This document shows, in pieces, positions 32,045-39,563 of a DNA stretch of 39,563 bases (its first letter is position 1; every line of letters starts with the position of its first letter). The DNA comes from a virus. The translations under genes and the position numbers were made by a program. Where the stretch lies: the IMG/VR virus record IMGVR_UViG_3300009075_000008, positions 1 to 39,563 of that record, one strand, 5' to 3'. The notes beneath the pieces were generated by a model. That model searched no databases, had not been told where the DNA came from, and worked only from the letters and a program-made list of their open reading frames with translations.

Positions 32045-32053
32045 TATTTATAA
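32045..32053 (+). promoter_or_regulatory. TATTTATAA element (copy 7)
   Basis: An exact TAATATTTATAA copy (32042-32053) using the previous stop codon, 16 bases before the ATG at 32070. Its place argues for the ATG at 32070 as the true start of the next gene. Confidence 0.55.
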
Positions 32054-32069
32054 TAAAATACTAAGTTTC

Positions 32070-32279
32070 ATGTCAACATTTCAAGAAATTAAACAAGCCG
32101 CGAAAGAATCAGCTCAAGAATCTTTAACTCAAGAAATTAAAGTTCCACAATTAGAAATTGAAGAAGCTAAATATCTTTTAGCTTTAGTAGCTCGTTCTGA
32201 TTTTAAAGGTCAAGATGTTCAAATTGTTTATAACATAGCTTTAAAATTACAAGAGACTGTAAAAACTTTAAATAACTAA
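32070..32279 (+). CDS. Small helical protein
   Basis: A 69-residue protein starting MSTFQEIKQAAKES. The frame is open upstream to an ATG at 32016, but that would overlap the previous gene and put the TATTTATAA element inside the protein, so I choose 32070. The protein is helical and charged (IEEAKYLLALVARSDFKGQ, VYNIALKLQETVKTLNN). The 49-residue protein at 36749 has a comparable size and helical character and also lies just before a large fibre gene. Both could be fibre assembly helpers. Function is unknown. Confidence 0.6.
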   Translation: MSTFQEIKQAAKESAQESLTQEIKVPQLEIEEAKYLLALVARSDFKGQDVQIVYNIALKLQETVKTLNN

Positions 32280-32283
32280 TTAA

Positions 32284-34683
32284 ATGGCTGAGTGGAAAAA
32301 GGTAGTAGTATCAGGTTCTAATGCTGAGTTAAATAGAATATTGGCTAGTGGAGCTATTACAGGAAGTAGTGCTATTAGTGCTAGTGGGAAAATTTACGCG
32401 GGAATAACAACAGCTAATAATTCAAATGTTGTAACTTACAATACTTCCACTGGGGAGTTTTCTTATACTGGTTCATCTAATGTTGGAGGTACTGGAATTT
32501 TTAATAATAGAACAACTTATTATGACACAGCTAATACTCTCCAAATAACTGGTTCTACTCTTCGTTCTTCCCTTTCATCTAGTGGACTTGGGACTTCTTC
32601 AGATAGTAATGGGGGATCTTCTAATATATATGCTCTTTTAGTTAGTGAATCTATATATTCTTTTAATCATAATGTAGGATTTCCTACAGCTAATGCTTGG
32701 AAAGAAAATTTAGTTGGTTCTTATTTTAATTCTTTTGATGCTAATACTAATGTATCTGAAATATTAAGATTTATAGCTGGTTTATTAAGCCAATCAGCTC
32801 CATCTCCTTCTCCAAATACTAGAACTTTTAGTGGTATACTTTCTTTATCAAGTAGTTTTGCTACTACTAGTATTCAAGGCTTAACCCCTTCAGAATCAAG
32901 TAATAGTGATATCTTATATTTAAGAAGTAAAGGATTCGCCAACTCAGGATCTGCTAGCTTTCATTTACCTTATGTTTTAGGGAGAGTTTATAGTGGATCT
33001 GATTTTTCATTTAGCTATTCTAGTTCAGCTGGGGGAGCTTTATCTATCAGCTCTTCAAACGATCAACAACTATTTGGGTTAGGTGAAAAAACTTTTATAG
33101 CTACTCTTAGTTCTTCCATAGTATATAAATTTTTTAGCAGTTCTAATGAATCAACACCAACTGAAACTTCAACAGTTAATAGGAGTATTACTTTAACAGG
33201 GACAAACCCTTCAGGGAATGGAGGTTTTAATAAATTTAGCATCCCAACAGCCAACCCAGCTGTTATTCCTTCTCAATTCCAAGATGGTAAATTTACAGGA
33301 TCTTTTATTTCATCATACAATCCTGTAACTTTTCCAGGCCCTAGTAATCCAACAATTTTACCTTCAAGTTCAACAGGTTGGTATCATTTTTCTCAAAGTA
33401 TAACTTTATATACTGGTTCACAACTTTTAGGTCTTGTTCAAATATCAAATGATAGAGTATTTAGATCTGGTTATACTCAAAGTTCTTTCCCAACTAATAC
33501 TATAACCCATATACCAACTGTAACTCAACTTACAGCCATTTCTAGGTCTTTATCAGGAGCACCTTACTTAACTCAATCTTCATATCTTTATTTATGTACT
33601 TCTAGTGGTATTTTTAATCCTATGTACGCTACAGCTTCTCAGCTGTTTGTTTTAACAACTGGAAGTGCATTTCTTAATAGGACTAATGGTAATCATATTC
33701 TGGGTATAGATTCTGCAGGTAGAATTAATACTAATTTTATAGTTTACTCCAGTAGTGTTAGTACAACTGCTAAAGCTGTTAGCTCATATCCAAGTCAAAA
33801 TGATATTTTAAGAGTTACAGCTTCTTTTGAATTACTTCCAACCGCAGGCGCTTCAGGATCTGCTCAAATAGCTTTTACAGGTGCTAATACATCTTCTTCC
33901 ATTTCAGCCTCTACTTATAATAGACTTAATAATCTTATAGCTAGTGGAGCCACTGCTACATATTTTACAGCTGGTACATTTGGTCAAGATGCTGCTTCAG
34001 GCACTATGGCTTTATATAACAGACCTCAAGGATATGACCCAGGACTTTTAACAAGTACTAGTGAGTCATTTCAAGGTGAAACTTATCGTCTTCAAATAAC
34101 TGATAAACTTCTTTCTGGTTCTTATGCTTTAGGTGAAACTTTTGTTACTAATTCTTTTATAGTTAATAATCTAGGATCAAAAGATCTCCAAGTTAAACCT
34201 AGTTACTTAGTTTTCCCAGGAGGAACTTATAAGTATTGGTTACCTAATCCTGATAGTGGTCAACTTTATAAATACTATGCTAGAGCTTTTAAACGAGTAG
34301 CCGCAGCTTCGTCTTTAACTTTAACAGTTGGTCAAGCTTTAATTCCTTGGACCAGTTCAGCCAATGGTATAGCTGTTGGATTTATATTTTCTTCATCAGG
34401 AATACCTGCTTTAGCTACTCCTAGATTATATGATCCTGTAGATACCGCTGCTAATTTTATTGAAACCACAGCCAATGATAATTTTAAAAATCCATTTAAT
34501 ACAAGTATAAGTATTTATGGTAATACTGGTGCTACTTCTCCTGTAAGTAATGTTTATACATTACCTTTAAGATCAGCTGATGAAATGCGTTTAAATGGAG
34601 CTAATTATTTAGATTTTGTTTTATTAATTAGATATAAAGGAGATCCTGTTCCTGTTTCATCTTCTATACTAACCTTTAGTTAA
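32284..34683 (+). CDS. Large fibre or baseplate-associated structural protein
   Basis: A 799-residue Ser/Thr-rich protein. It begins MAEWKKVVVSGSNAELNRI, a peptide almost repeated at the start of the fibre at 36988 (MPSWRKVILSGSDAALNSL), which suggests the same docking site on the tail. The middle has a folded region including VGSYFNSFDANTNVSEILRFIAGLL and later several Ig-like or beta-sandwich stretches (YHFSQSITLYTGSQLLGLVQ, GETYRLQITDKLLSGSYALG). The C-terminus includes GSKDLQVKPSYLVFPGGTYKYW. There are no FTGSLFGTSSWA joints, unlike the neighbouring fibres. It is probably a large baseplate-linked structural fibre. Precise role unknown. Confidence 0.7.
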   Translation: MAEWKKVVVSGSNAELNRILASGAITGSSAISASGKIYAGITTANNSNVVTYNTSTGEFSYTGSSNVGGTGIFNNRTTYYDTANTLQITGSTLRSSLSSSGLGTSSDSNGGSSNIYALLVSESIYSFNHNVGFPTANAWKENLVGSYFNSFDANTNVSEILRFIAGLLSQSAPSPSPNTRTFSGILSLSSSFATTSIQGLTPSESSNSDILYLRSKGFANSGSASFHLPYVLGRVYSGSDFSFSYSSSAGGALSISSSNDQQLFGLGEKTFIATLSSSIVYKFFSSSNESTPTETSTVNRSITLTGTNPSGNGGFNKFSIPTANPAVIPSQFQDGKFTGSFISSYNPVTFPGPSNPTILPSSSTGWYHFSQSITLYTGSQLLGLVQISNDRVFRSGYTQSSFPTNTITHIPTVTQLTAISRSLSGAPYLTQSSYLYLCTSSGIFNPMYATASQLFVLTTGSAFLNRTNGNHILGIDSAGRINTNFIVYSSSVSTTAKAVSSYPSQNDILRVTASFELLPTAGASGSAQIAFTGANTSSSISASTYNRLNNLIASGATATYFTAGTFGQDAASGTMALYNRPQGYDPGLLTSTSESFQGETYRLQITDKLLSGSYALGETFVTNSFIVNNLGSKDLQVKPSYLVFPGGTYKYWLPNPDSGQLYKYYARAFKRVAAASSLTLTVGQALIPWTSSANGIAVGFIFSSSGIPALATPRLYDPVDTAANFIETTANDNFKNPFNTSISIYGNTGATSPVSNVYTLPLRSADEMRLNGANYLDFVLLIRYKGDPVPVSSSILTFS

Positions 34684-34697
34684 TAAATTTTTAAACT

Positions 34698-36728
34698 ATG
34701 CCAATAGATAAAATAAAAAAATCAAATAGGTTACTAGCCAGTAGAAGATATACTCAGGAATCACTTAGTGATAACCAAGAAGCATTTACTAGAGTATTAG
34801 ATTTAAACTCTTCTGAGATTTATATCCAACAAAATGCTATCCCTACATCTTCCCTTCCATATTCAAGTAGTGGTCAAGATCAGCTTTTTGTAACCTCAGG
34901 AAGTGAAGATATTCTAAAATTTTGGTATAGAAAACCATTAACTCCTTCTCAAAATGATTTTGGTGGTCTCACTGAAACTTATTTCTTTTTAGATCCTGAA
35001 CCTGGGGCTGATGTTGACCCTCAAACAATTCAGGCTTCTCAACAAACTAACTTTATTTCTCCTAAATACTCAGCTCCTTCTTTAGCTAATGCTACAACAG
35101 AAGATATAACTACAGGTTATAATGTTGTTATTAGAGTTAATGGAGCTACTGTAGGGGGGGCTACCTATCAATTTGATTATAAAACAGGAGTACTTCAATT
35201 TTCTTCTAGTATTCCTACTGCGGGTAGTACAGTCACAGCTACAGCTTATCAATATGTTGGAAAAACCTTAGATAGTTTTATATCTTCAGGATCAGGAGGA
35301 GGAACAGGAGCAGGTTTTCCTTTTACAGGTTCAGCTTTAATAACTGGTTCACTTGTAGTAACAGGTTCACTTACAGTTAGCAGTAGCACAGGTATAACAT
35401 TAGTTGGTGGAGGAAATCTTATAGGTACTTCAAGTTTTGCTCAATATGCTTCTACTGTTTCTATTACTGATAATGGTATATCTGCTCCCTTTCCTATACT
35501 TTTTGAAAGTACAACTAATAATATAAGTAAAGATGCTTCTGATCTAACTTATAACCCTTCTTCAAATAGGTTAGTACTTAATGGAAATATATCTGCTAGT
35601 GGATTCACAGGTTCATTATTTGGAACTTCTAGTTGGGCCTCTAATGCTACTAGCGCTTCATATGCTTTAAATTCTAGTAACGCCACTAGCGCTTCATACG
35701 CTTTAAGTTCTAGCTACGCTATGAGCTCTAGCTATGTTATGAGCTCTAGTTATGCTATGAGCTCTAGTTATGCTATGAGCTCTAGTTATGCTTTTAAAGC
35801 AGATAGTGCTAATACAGCTAATACAGCTTCATGGGCTTCTAATGTTACTATCACTGAACAAAGTACAAATGCTAATTTTTCTATACTTTTTACTGGTAAT
35901 GATGCCCAAATAAATAGAGACATTAGTCCTCAATTTGTATATAACCCAGGGACGAACACAGTATTACTCCAAGGGATTATGTCTGCTAGTGGATTTTCAG
36001 GTTCATTATTGGGAACTTCTAGTTGGGCCTCTAATGCTACTAGCGCTTCACACGCTAGAAGCTCTAGTTATGCTATGAGCTCTAGTTACGCTATGAGCTC
36101 TAGTTATGCTTTTAATGCCACTAGCGCTTCATATGCTTTAAATTCTAGCAACGCCACTAGTGCTTCATATGCTTTAAATTCTAGTAACGCCACTAGCGCT
36201 TCATATACCTTAAGTTCTAGTTACGCTATGAGCTCTAGTTATGCTTTTAAAGCAGTTAGTGCTGATACAGCTTCATCTGTAGGTACCTTAAATCAAAATG
36301 TTATAATAAATGGTAATTTAACAGTTGATGGTACAGCCACTTATATTAATGTTGATAATTTATTAGTTGAAGATAAATTTATATTATTAAATAGTGGGGC
36401 CTTAGGAGCAGCAGGTGTAGCTAATGAAGGTGGTATTGTAGTTCAAACATCTTCTAGTTTAGATGGAGGAGTATCTACAGCTTATGGTACCGCTATATTT
36501 TATGACCAAACAACTAATAGATGGATGGTAGCTAAAAGCAGTTCAGTTGCTTTTAACGCTACTTCTATAACAGTAGGAGCTACAACAGACTACATAGTTA
36601 CTGTTAGTGCTTCAAATGGAGCCCCAACAGGTACTCCTGTTAATTTTGGTACCGGGAATGATAATTATTCAGTTGGTCAAATGTATATTAGGACAGATGG
36701 AGACCGTGATATTTATATATATGCTTAA
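34698..36728 (+). CDS. Fibre with SSSYAM and NATSASYA tandem repeats
   Basis: A 676-residue fibre. A folded N-terminal domain (1-195) has IDKIKKSNRLLASRRYTQESL and FWYRKPLTPSQNDFGGL, and ends in GKTLDSFISSGSGGG. The shaft is built from a TGSLVVTGSLTVSSS unit, two FTGSLFGTSSWASNA-type joints and arrays of SSYAMS and NATSASYALNSS. The C-terminal head begins VIINGNLTVDGTATYINVDN, then EDKFILLNSGALGAAG, and ends YSVGQMYIRTDGDRDIYIY, a pattern common in fibres of T4-like marine phages. It is probably a trimer. The low-complexity arrays make the shaft length prone to change by slippage or recombination. Confidence 0.8.
   Translation: MPIDKIKKSNRLLASRRYTQESLSDNQEAFTRVLDLNSSEIYIQQNAIPTSSLPYSSSGQDQLFVTSGSEDILKFWYRKPLTPSQNDFGGLTETYFFLDPEPGADVDPQTIQASQQTNFISPKYSAPSLANATTEDITTGYNVVIRVNGATVGGATYQFDYKTGVLQFSSSIPTAGSTVTATAYQYVGKTLDSFISSGSGGGTGAGFPFTGSALITGSLVVTGSLTVSSSTGITLVGGGNLIGTSSFAQYASTVSITDNGISAPFPILFESTTNNISKDASDLTYNPSSNRLVLNGNISASGFTGSLFGTSSWASNATSASYALNSSNATSASYALSSSYAMSSSYVMSSSYAMSSSYAMSSSYAFKADSANTANTASWASNVTITEQSTNANFSILFTGNDAQINRDISPQFVYNPGTNTVLLQGIMSASGFSGSLLGTSSWASNATSASHARSSSYAMSSSYAMSSSYAFNATSASYALNSSNATSASYALNSSNATSASYTLSSSYAMSSSYAFKAVSADTASSVGTLNQNVIINGNLTVDGTATYINVDNLLVEDKFILLNSGALGAAGVANEGGIVVQTSSSLDGGVSTAYGTAIFYDQTTNRWMVAKSSSVAFNATSITVGATTDYIVTVSASNGAPTGTPVNFGTGNDNYSVGQMYIRTDGDRDIYIYA
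35706..35792 (+). repeat. Tandem 18-base repeat (SSSYAM), first array
   Basis: About five head-to-tail units of 18 bases coding for SSSYAM, differing by only a few bases. Consecutive units share the string ATGAGCTCTAGTTATGCT. Confidence 0.9.
36060..36110 (+). repeat. Tandem 18-base repeat (SSSYAM), second array
   Basis: Three units with the same 18-base sequence as the array at 35706, about 270 bases downstream in the same gene, followed by NATSASYALNSS units (36111-36205). Confidence 0.9.
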
Positions 36729-36748
36729 TAAATTAAATCTATAATAAA

Positions 36749-36898
36749 ATGTTACAAGTAAGATTAGAACCTCAAGAAATACAATTTGCAATAGCAGCTA
36801 TCCATAATGTACAAATTTATGGTAAAGATGCCCATACAGTGTCAAACCTTTTAAGAAAATTTGAAGAAAAATTAGCTACAATACAAGAAGTAAAGTAA
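36749..36898 (+). CDS. Very small helical protein
   Basis: A 49-residue protein from ATG to TAA: MLQVRLEPQEIQFAIAAIH, then KDAHTVSNLLRKFEEKLATI. It is amphipathic and mostly helical. It starts 20 bases after the previous fibre stop in an AATAAAATG context. It resembles the 69-residue gene at 32070 in size, helical character and position before a large fibre. A fibre chaperone is one possibility. Sequence alone gives no function. The complete ends and regular codon pattern support it as real. Confidence 0.6.
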   Translation: MLQVRLEPQEIQFAIAAIHNVQIYGKDAHTVSNLLRKFEEKLATIQEVK

Positions 36899-36987
36899 AA
36901 ACATATTATAGTGTTTATACTATTGTTGGCCTGAAAGGGAAGTAGGCGATTTTAATTCGTATCTAACCACGATAGAGAACCAGAAAC
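36899..36987 (+). other. Unusual leader before the last fibre gene
   Basis: This 89-base gap is less AT-rich than the other gaps and lacks TATTTATAA. It has an inverted repeat (ATAGT/ACTAT with a six-base loop, about 36908-36923), then a second possible hairpin (GCCT/AGGC, about 36930-36948) and a purine-rich stretch (GAAAGGGAAG). It could be a structured leader. TATACTATTG (about 36916-36925) is a weak match to the Bacteroidota -7 box TAnnTTTG. Confidence 0.35.
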
Positions 36988-39563
36988 ATGCCAAGTTGGA
37001 GAAAAGTCATACTTTCCGGCAGTGACGCTGCCCTAAATAGTTTAAATACTACATCAATAACAGCTTCTGTTGTTAGTGCTAGCCAATTTACTGGTTCTTT
37101 ATTTGGTACTTCAAGTTGGGCTAATAATGTTATTAGTAGTTCCTTTGCAACTACTGCTTCATTTGGTCCTAATATTGGGAATACTAATTTAACCTTAACA
37201 GGTAATAGAATATTAACTTTTGGTAGTAATACTTTAAGATTTACCCATAATGGAGCTACAACCAATTTTAATAATGATGGAATTAATATATCAGGATCTC
37301 TTACATCCCAATATGCTTATATTTATGGGAAGCCTGCTACTCCTGGGGAGATTTATATATATGAGTCTCAGACTAATGGTAGCAGTTCAGTTCAATTAGT
37401 AGCGCCTAGTTCATTAACAAATGATGTTAGATTTATTCTCCCTTCGAGTACAGGATCAGGTGATAATTATGTTTTAAGGGATGATGGAGCAGGTACTTTG
37501 TCTTTTACTAATCAAGTACCAACAGCATCATTTGCGGTAACAGCTTCTTATGCAGCTACTGCTTCATTTGTTAGAAATGCTCAAACAGCTTCATTTTTAC
37601 CTGTTGGGACTTATAACATCACTGCTTCATAGGCTCAGTCAGCATCCAATGCTATTAATGCTCAAACAGCTTCATTTTTACCTGTTGGGACTTATAATAT
37701 AACTTCAAGTTGGGCTACTAATGCTGTTAGTGCTTCTTATGCTTTAACAGCTTCATATGCTGTTAATGCTAGTGCTGGGACTCTCCAAGAAGTAACAGAG
37801 CAGGGATCTAGTACAAATATTCCAATCACAGCCTCTATAATTAGTGCTTCTTCATTTACTGGTTCTTTATTTGGTACTTCAAGTTGGGCTATATCAGCTT
37901 CAAGAGCTGTAAGTTCAAGCTATGCTTTAACAGCTTCTTTTGCTTTAAATGGAGGTGGTGGACTTTCAGGTAATCAATATGAAACAGTTTATTTTGAAAA
38001 TACTAATGACCCTGCGGGAGCTACTTATGTAAATATTTATCCTCTTCAATCTGAAGGTTGGGGTTTTAAAGTAGGTAGAAATGAACCCACCCCCACTATT
38101 CCTAGTGGAGCTCATGTTTTAAAAGATAATAGAGAATTATTTACTAATGCTAAAGTAGCAGTACAAGGTGAACCTTTTATCCTTTTAGGATTTGGACAAA
38201 AAAATGATGTCAGTTTAACAGCTACAGATAATTTTGAACATCCTGGGATAGATGAATATGATGGGGGACTTATACCTGGGAGGGTTTATGGGGGAAGTTT
38301 AAAGTTAAGAAAAACTTTATATGGAATACAAGATGCTGATGGTAATACTAAGTTAGTCGCTGATGGGGGTTTTGTGGTTAAACCTTCCTCCCCAGGTTTT
38401 CTTGTAGGTCAAGGAGGTTATTATATATTTGAAAGTGCTTCAATGCAATTTAATGCTAGTGGAGCTTTAATTTCTCCTGTAACTAGTGCTAGTGTTAGAT
38501 TAGGTTTAGCTACAGACAGTTCAAGTTTTACTATAGCTGTTGGTAAAAATAATTTACAAGATATTTTATTTATTTCTAGATCTGGGGCTGATGCTAGAAT
38601 AGCAGTAGGAGGTAATTATAGAACTCCTAGAAATACCCTTGATATATCAGGCAGTTTAAGGGTTTTTACAAGTATAACCGCCTCAACTGTTAGTGCTAGT
38701 GGAGTTATATCAAGTAGCAATTTAAGTATAACAGGATTCCCAAATGTCTCTGCTTCATTAGCTTCTTTATCTACTGGTGTAGGTACTTTACAACAAGTAA
38801 CAGACGCTGGTAATACTACAACTAATCCTATTAGTTCTTCATTTGCTGGTGTAGGATTTTTTGGTACTGCTTCTTGGGCCATAAATGTTGTTAATGGGGG
38901 TGGTGGAGGAGGAGGTGGATCAGATTCAGCGTTCCTTAACCAATCTACAGCTGCTACTACGTGGTCTTTCGCCCATAATCTCGGTACTCAATACCCAGTC
39001 ATAACAGTATATGATACTACAGGATTAGTCATTATTCCACAAGAAATTGACGGAGAAGATACTAACAACTTAAAAATATACTTCCCTACTTCCCAATCAG
39101 GTTATGCTACAGCTGTAGGTGGAACTTCAGCTTTAACTTATTATAGCCAATCTTTAACTACAGCTTCTGTTAATCTTAATACAATTACCTTTACAAAAGG
39201 TGATGGTTCAACCTTCCCAATTACTGTTAATACAGGAAGTGGAGGGGGTGGTGGATCAGATTTTCCATACACTGGTTCAGCCATAATATCAGGTAGTTTA
39301 ACAGTCACAGGAAGTGTTATCTCAACAGGTGGATTTACAGGTTCTTTATTTGGGACATCAAGTTGGGCTACTAATGCTTTAACAGCATCATTCTTACCTG
39401 TTGGAACCTATAACATTACTGCTTCATGGGCCCAATCAGCTTCTAACGCTATCAACGCTAGAACAGCATCATTTTTACCTGTTGGAACTTATAGTGTAAC
39501 AGCTTCATGGGCCCAATCAGCTTCTAACGCTATCAACGCTAGAACAGCATCATTCTTACCTGT
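36988..39563 (+). CDS. Large modular tail fibre, 3' partial, with an in-frame TAG
   Basis: The frame runs from ATG to the end of the window (858 full codons) with one TAG at codon 215; no other stop occurs. It starts MPSWRKVILSGSDAALNSL, like the protein at 32284. The shaft has QFTGSLFGTSSWANN joints and 27-residue repeats with ASFLPVGTYNITASWAQSA. A folded insert (about 335-530) includes IYPLQSEGWGFKVGRNEPT. A second domain has TTWSFAHNLGTQYPVITVYD and SGYATAVGG, a pattern usual in phage fibre heads. An ITFTKGDGSTFPITVNTGS module and more 27-residue repeats follow. Without reading TAG only a 214-residue stub would be made, so suppression, recoding or a recent nonsense mutation must be considered. 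Confidence 0.75.
37630..37632 (+). other. In-frame TAG at a Trp position of the fibre repeat
   Basis: The codons ACT GCT TCA TAG GCT CAG TCA are the exact counterpart of ACT GCT TCA TGG GCC CAA TCA in the repeats at 39418 and ACA GCT TCA TGG at 39499. The stop therefore replaces the Trp of the TASWAQSAS motif. Confidence 0.9.
39382..39563 (+). repeat. 81-base tandem coding repeat
   Basis: Two complete 27-codon units (39382-39462 and 39463-39543) and the start of a third that runs off the window. They are nearly identical over the second half (TGGGCCCAATCAGCTTCTAA). A diverged copy that contains the TAG is at about 37591-37671. Confidence 0.9.

Noticed and set aside
488-32053. Reading the motifs as antisense T4 late promoters (TATAAATA on the - strand)
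   Set aside because: The - strand has no credible genes here, and the motif always lies just before + strand starts, so antisense transcription as its main role is unlikely.
35706-36250. CRISPR-like spaced repeats
   Set aside because: The units are head-to-tail 18-base coding repeats without unique spacers, in frame in a fibre gene.
36963-38882. - strand frames at 36963-37265 and 38616-38882
   Set aside because: Both are antisense to the last fibre, with low-complexity Leu/Val-rich translations. They do not explain any conserved feature.
7817-39563. Diversity-generating retroelement acting on the fibres
   Set aside because: I find no reverse transcriptase and no template repeat with adenine-specific changes. 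Fibre repeats differ mostly at third codon positions.
1-39563. tRNA genes, especially a suppressor tRNA
   Set aside because: The gaps are too short or do not show a cloverleaf. None seen in this window. A suppressor may lie elsewhere in the genome.

Overview
The window is the virion-structure region of a large, AT-rich, contractile-tailed (T4-like) bacteriophage. All genes I accept lie on the + strand, are tightly packed and read in one direction. A T4-type prohead protease, acidic scaffold, gp23-like capsid protein, sheath, tube and gp15-like tail terminator place it in the extended T4-like group. The host is probably a member of the Bacteroidota. Starts are preceded by A/T-rich sequence and lack Shine-Dalgarno boxes, and the fibres carry SHAEG and SNKLYIDNSNT-type repeats that are common in that phylum. 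This host call is inference.

Layout. Positions 1-6129 are the head module: the tail end of a possible portal gene, three small or unknown genes, prohead protease, three hairpins in a row, scaffold, major capsid protein and a strong terminator. Positions 6222-7815 hold a PhoH-like ATPase and two unknown genes. Positions 7817-12354 hold a first fibre cluster: a SHAEG-repeat fibre, a BppU-like adaptor and a collagen-like fibre. Positions 12373-19140 are neck and tail: two neck candidates, the gp15-like terminator, a coiled-coil protein, sheath, tube, and a gp26-like tail or baseplate chaperone whose C-terminal part lies in another frame. Positions 19200-26213 are one tape-measure reading frame of 2,338 codons interrupted by two in-frame TGA codons. 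Positions 26273-31481 are baseplate and hub candidates. Positions 31520-39563 are a second fibre cluster. Its last gene runs off the window and contains an in-frame TAG exactly where its own internal repeats have Trp.

The main unusual signal is translational. All 31 complete genes that end conventionally stop with TAA. TGA and TAG appear only inside the tape measure, inside the last fibre, and at the probable frameshift site of the gp26-like gene. Each of the three internal stops is one G-to-A change from TGG (Trp). This fits stop-codon recoding, suppression or readthrough of late genes. Nonsense mutation or sequence error remains possible.

The second signal is regulatory. The exact 12-mer TAATATTTATAA occurs seven times, each time 2-19 bases before a start codon. 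It is a candidate phage-specific late promoter or leader element. The fibres look like a modular kit: separate genes share an N-terminal attachment peptide, a 'GSLFGTSSWA' joint and an 'ITFTKGDGST' module, together with tandem repeats.
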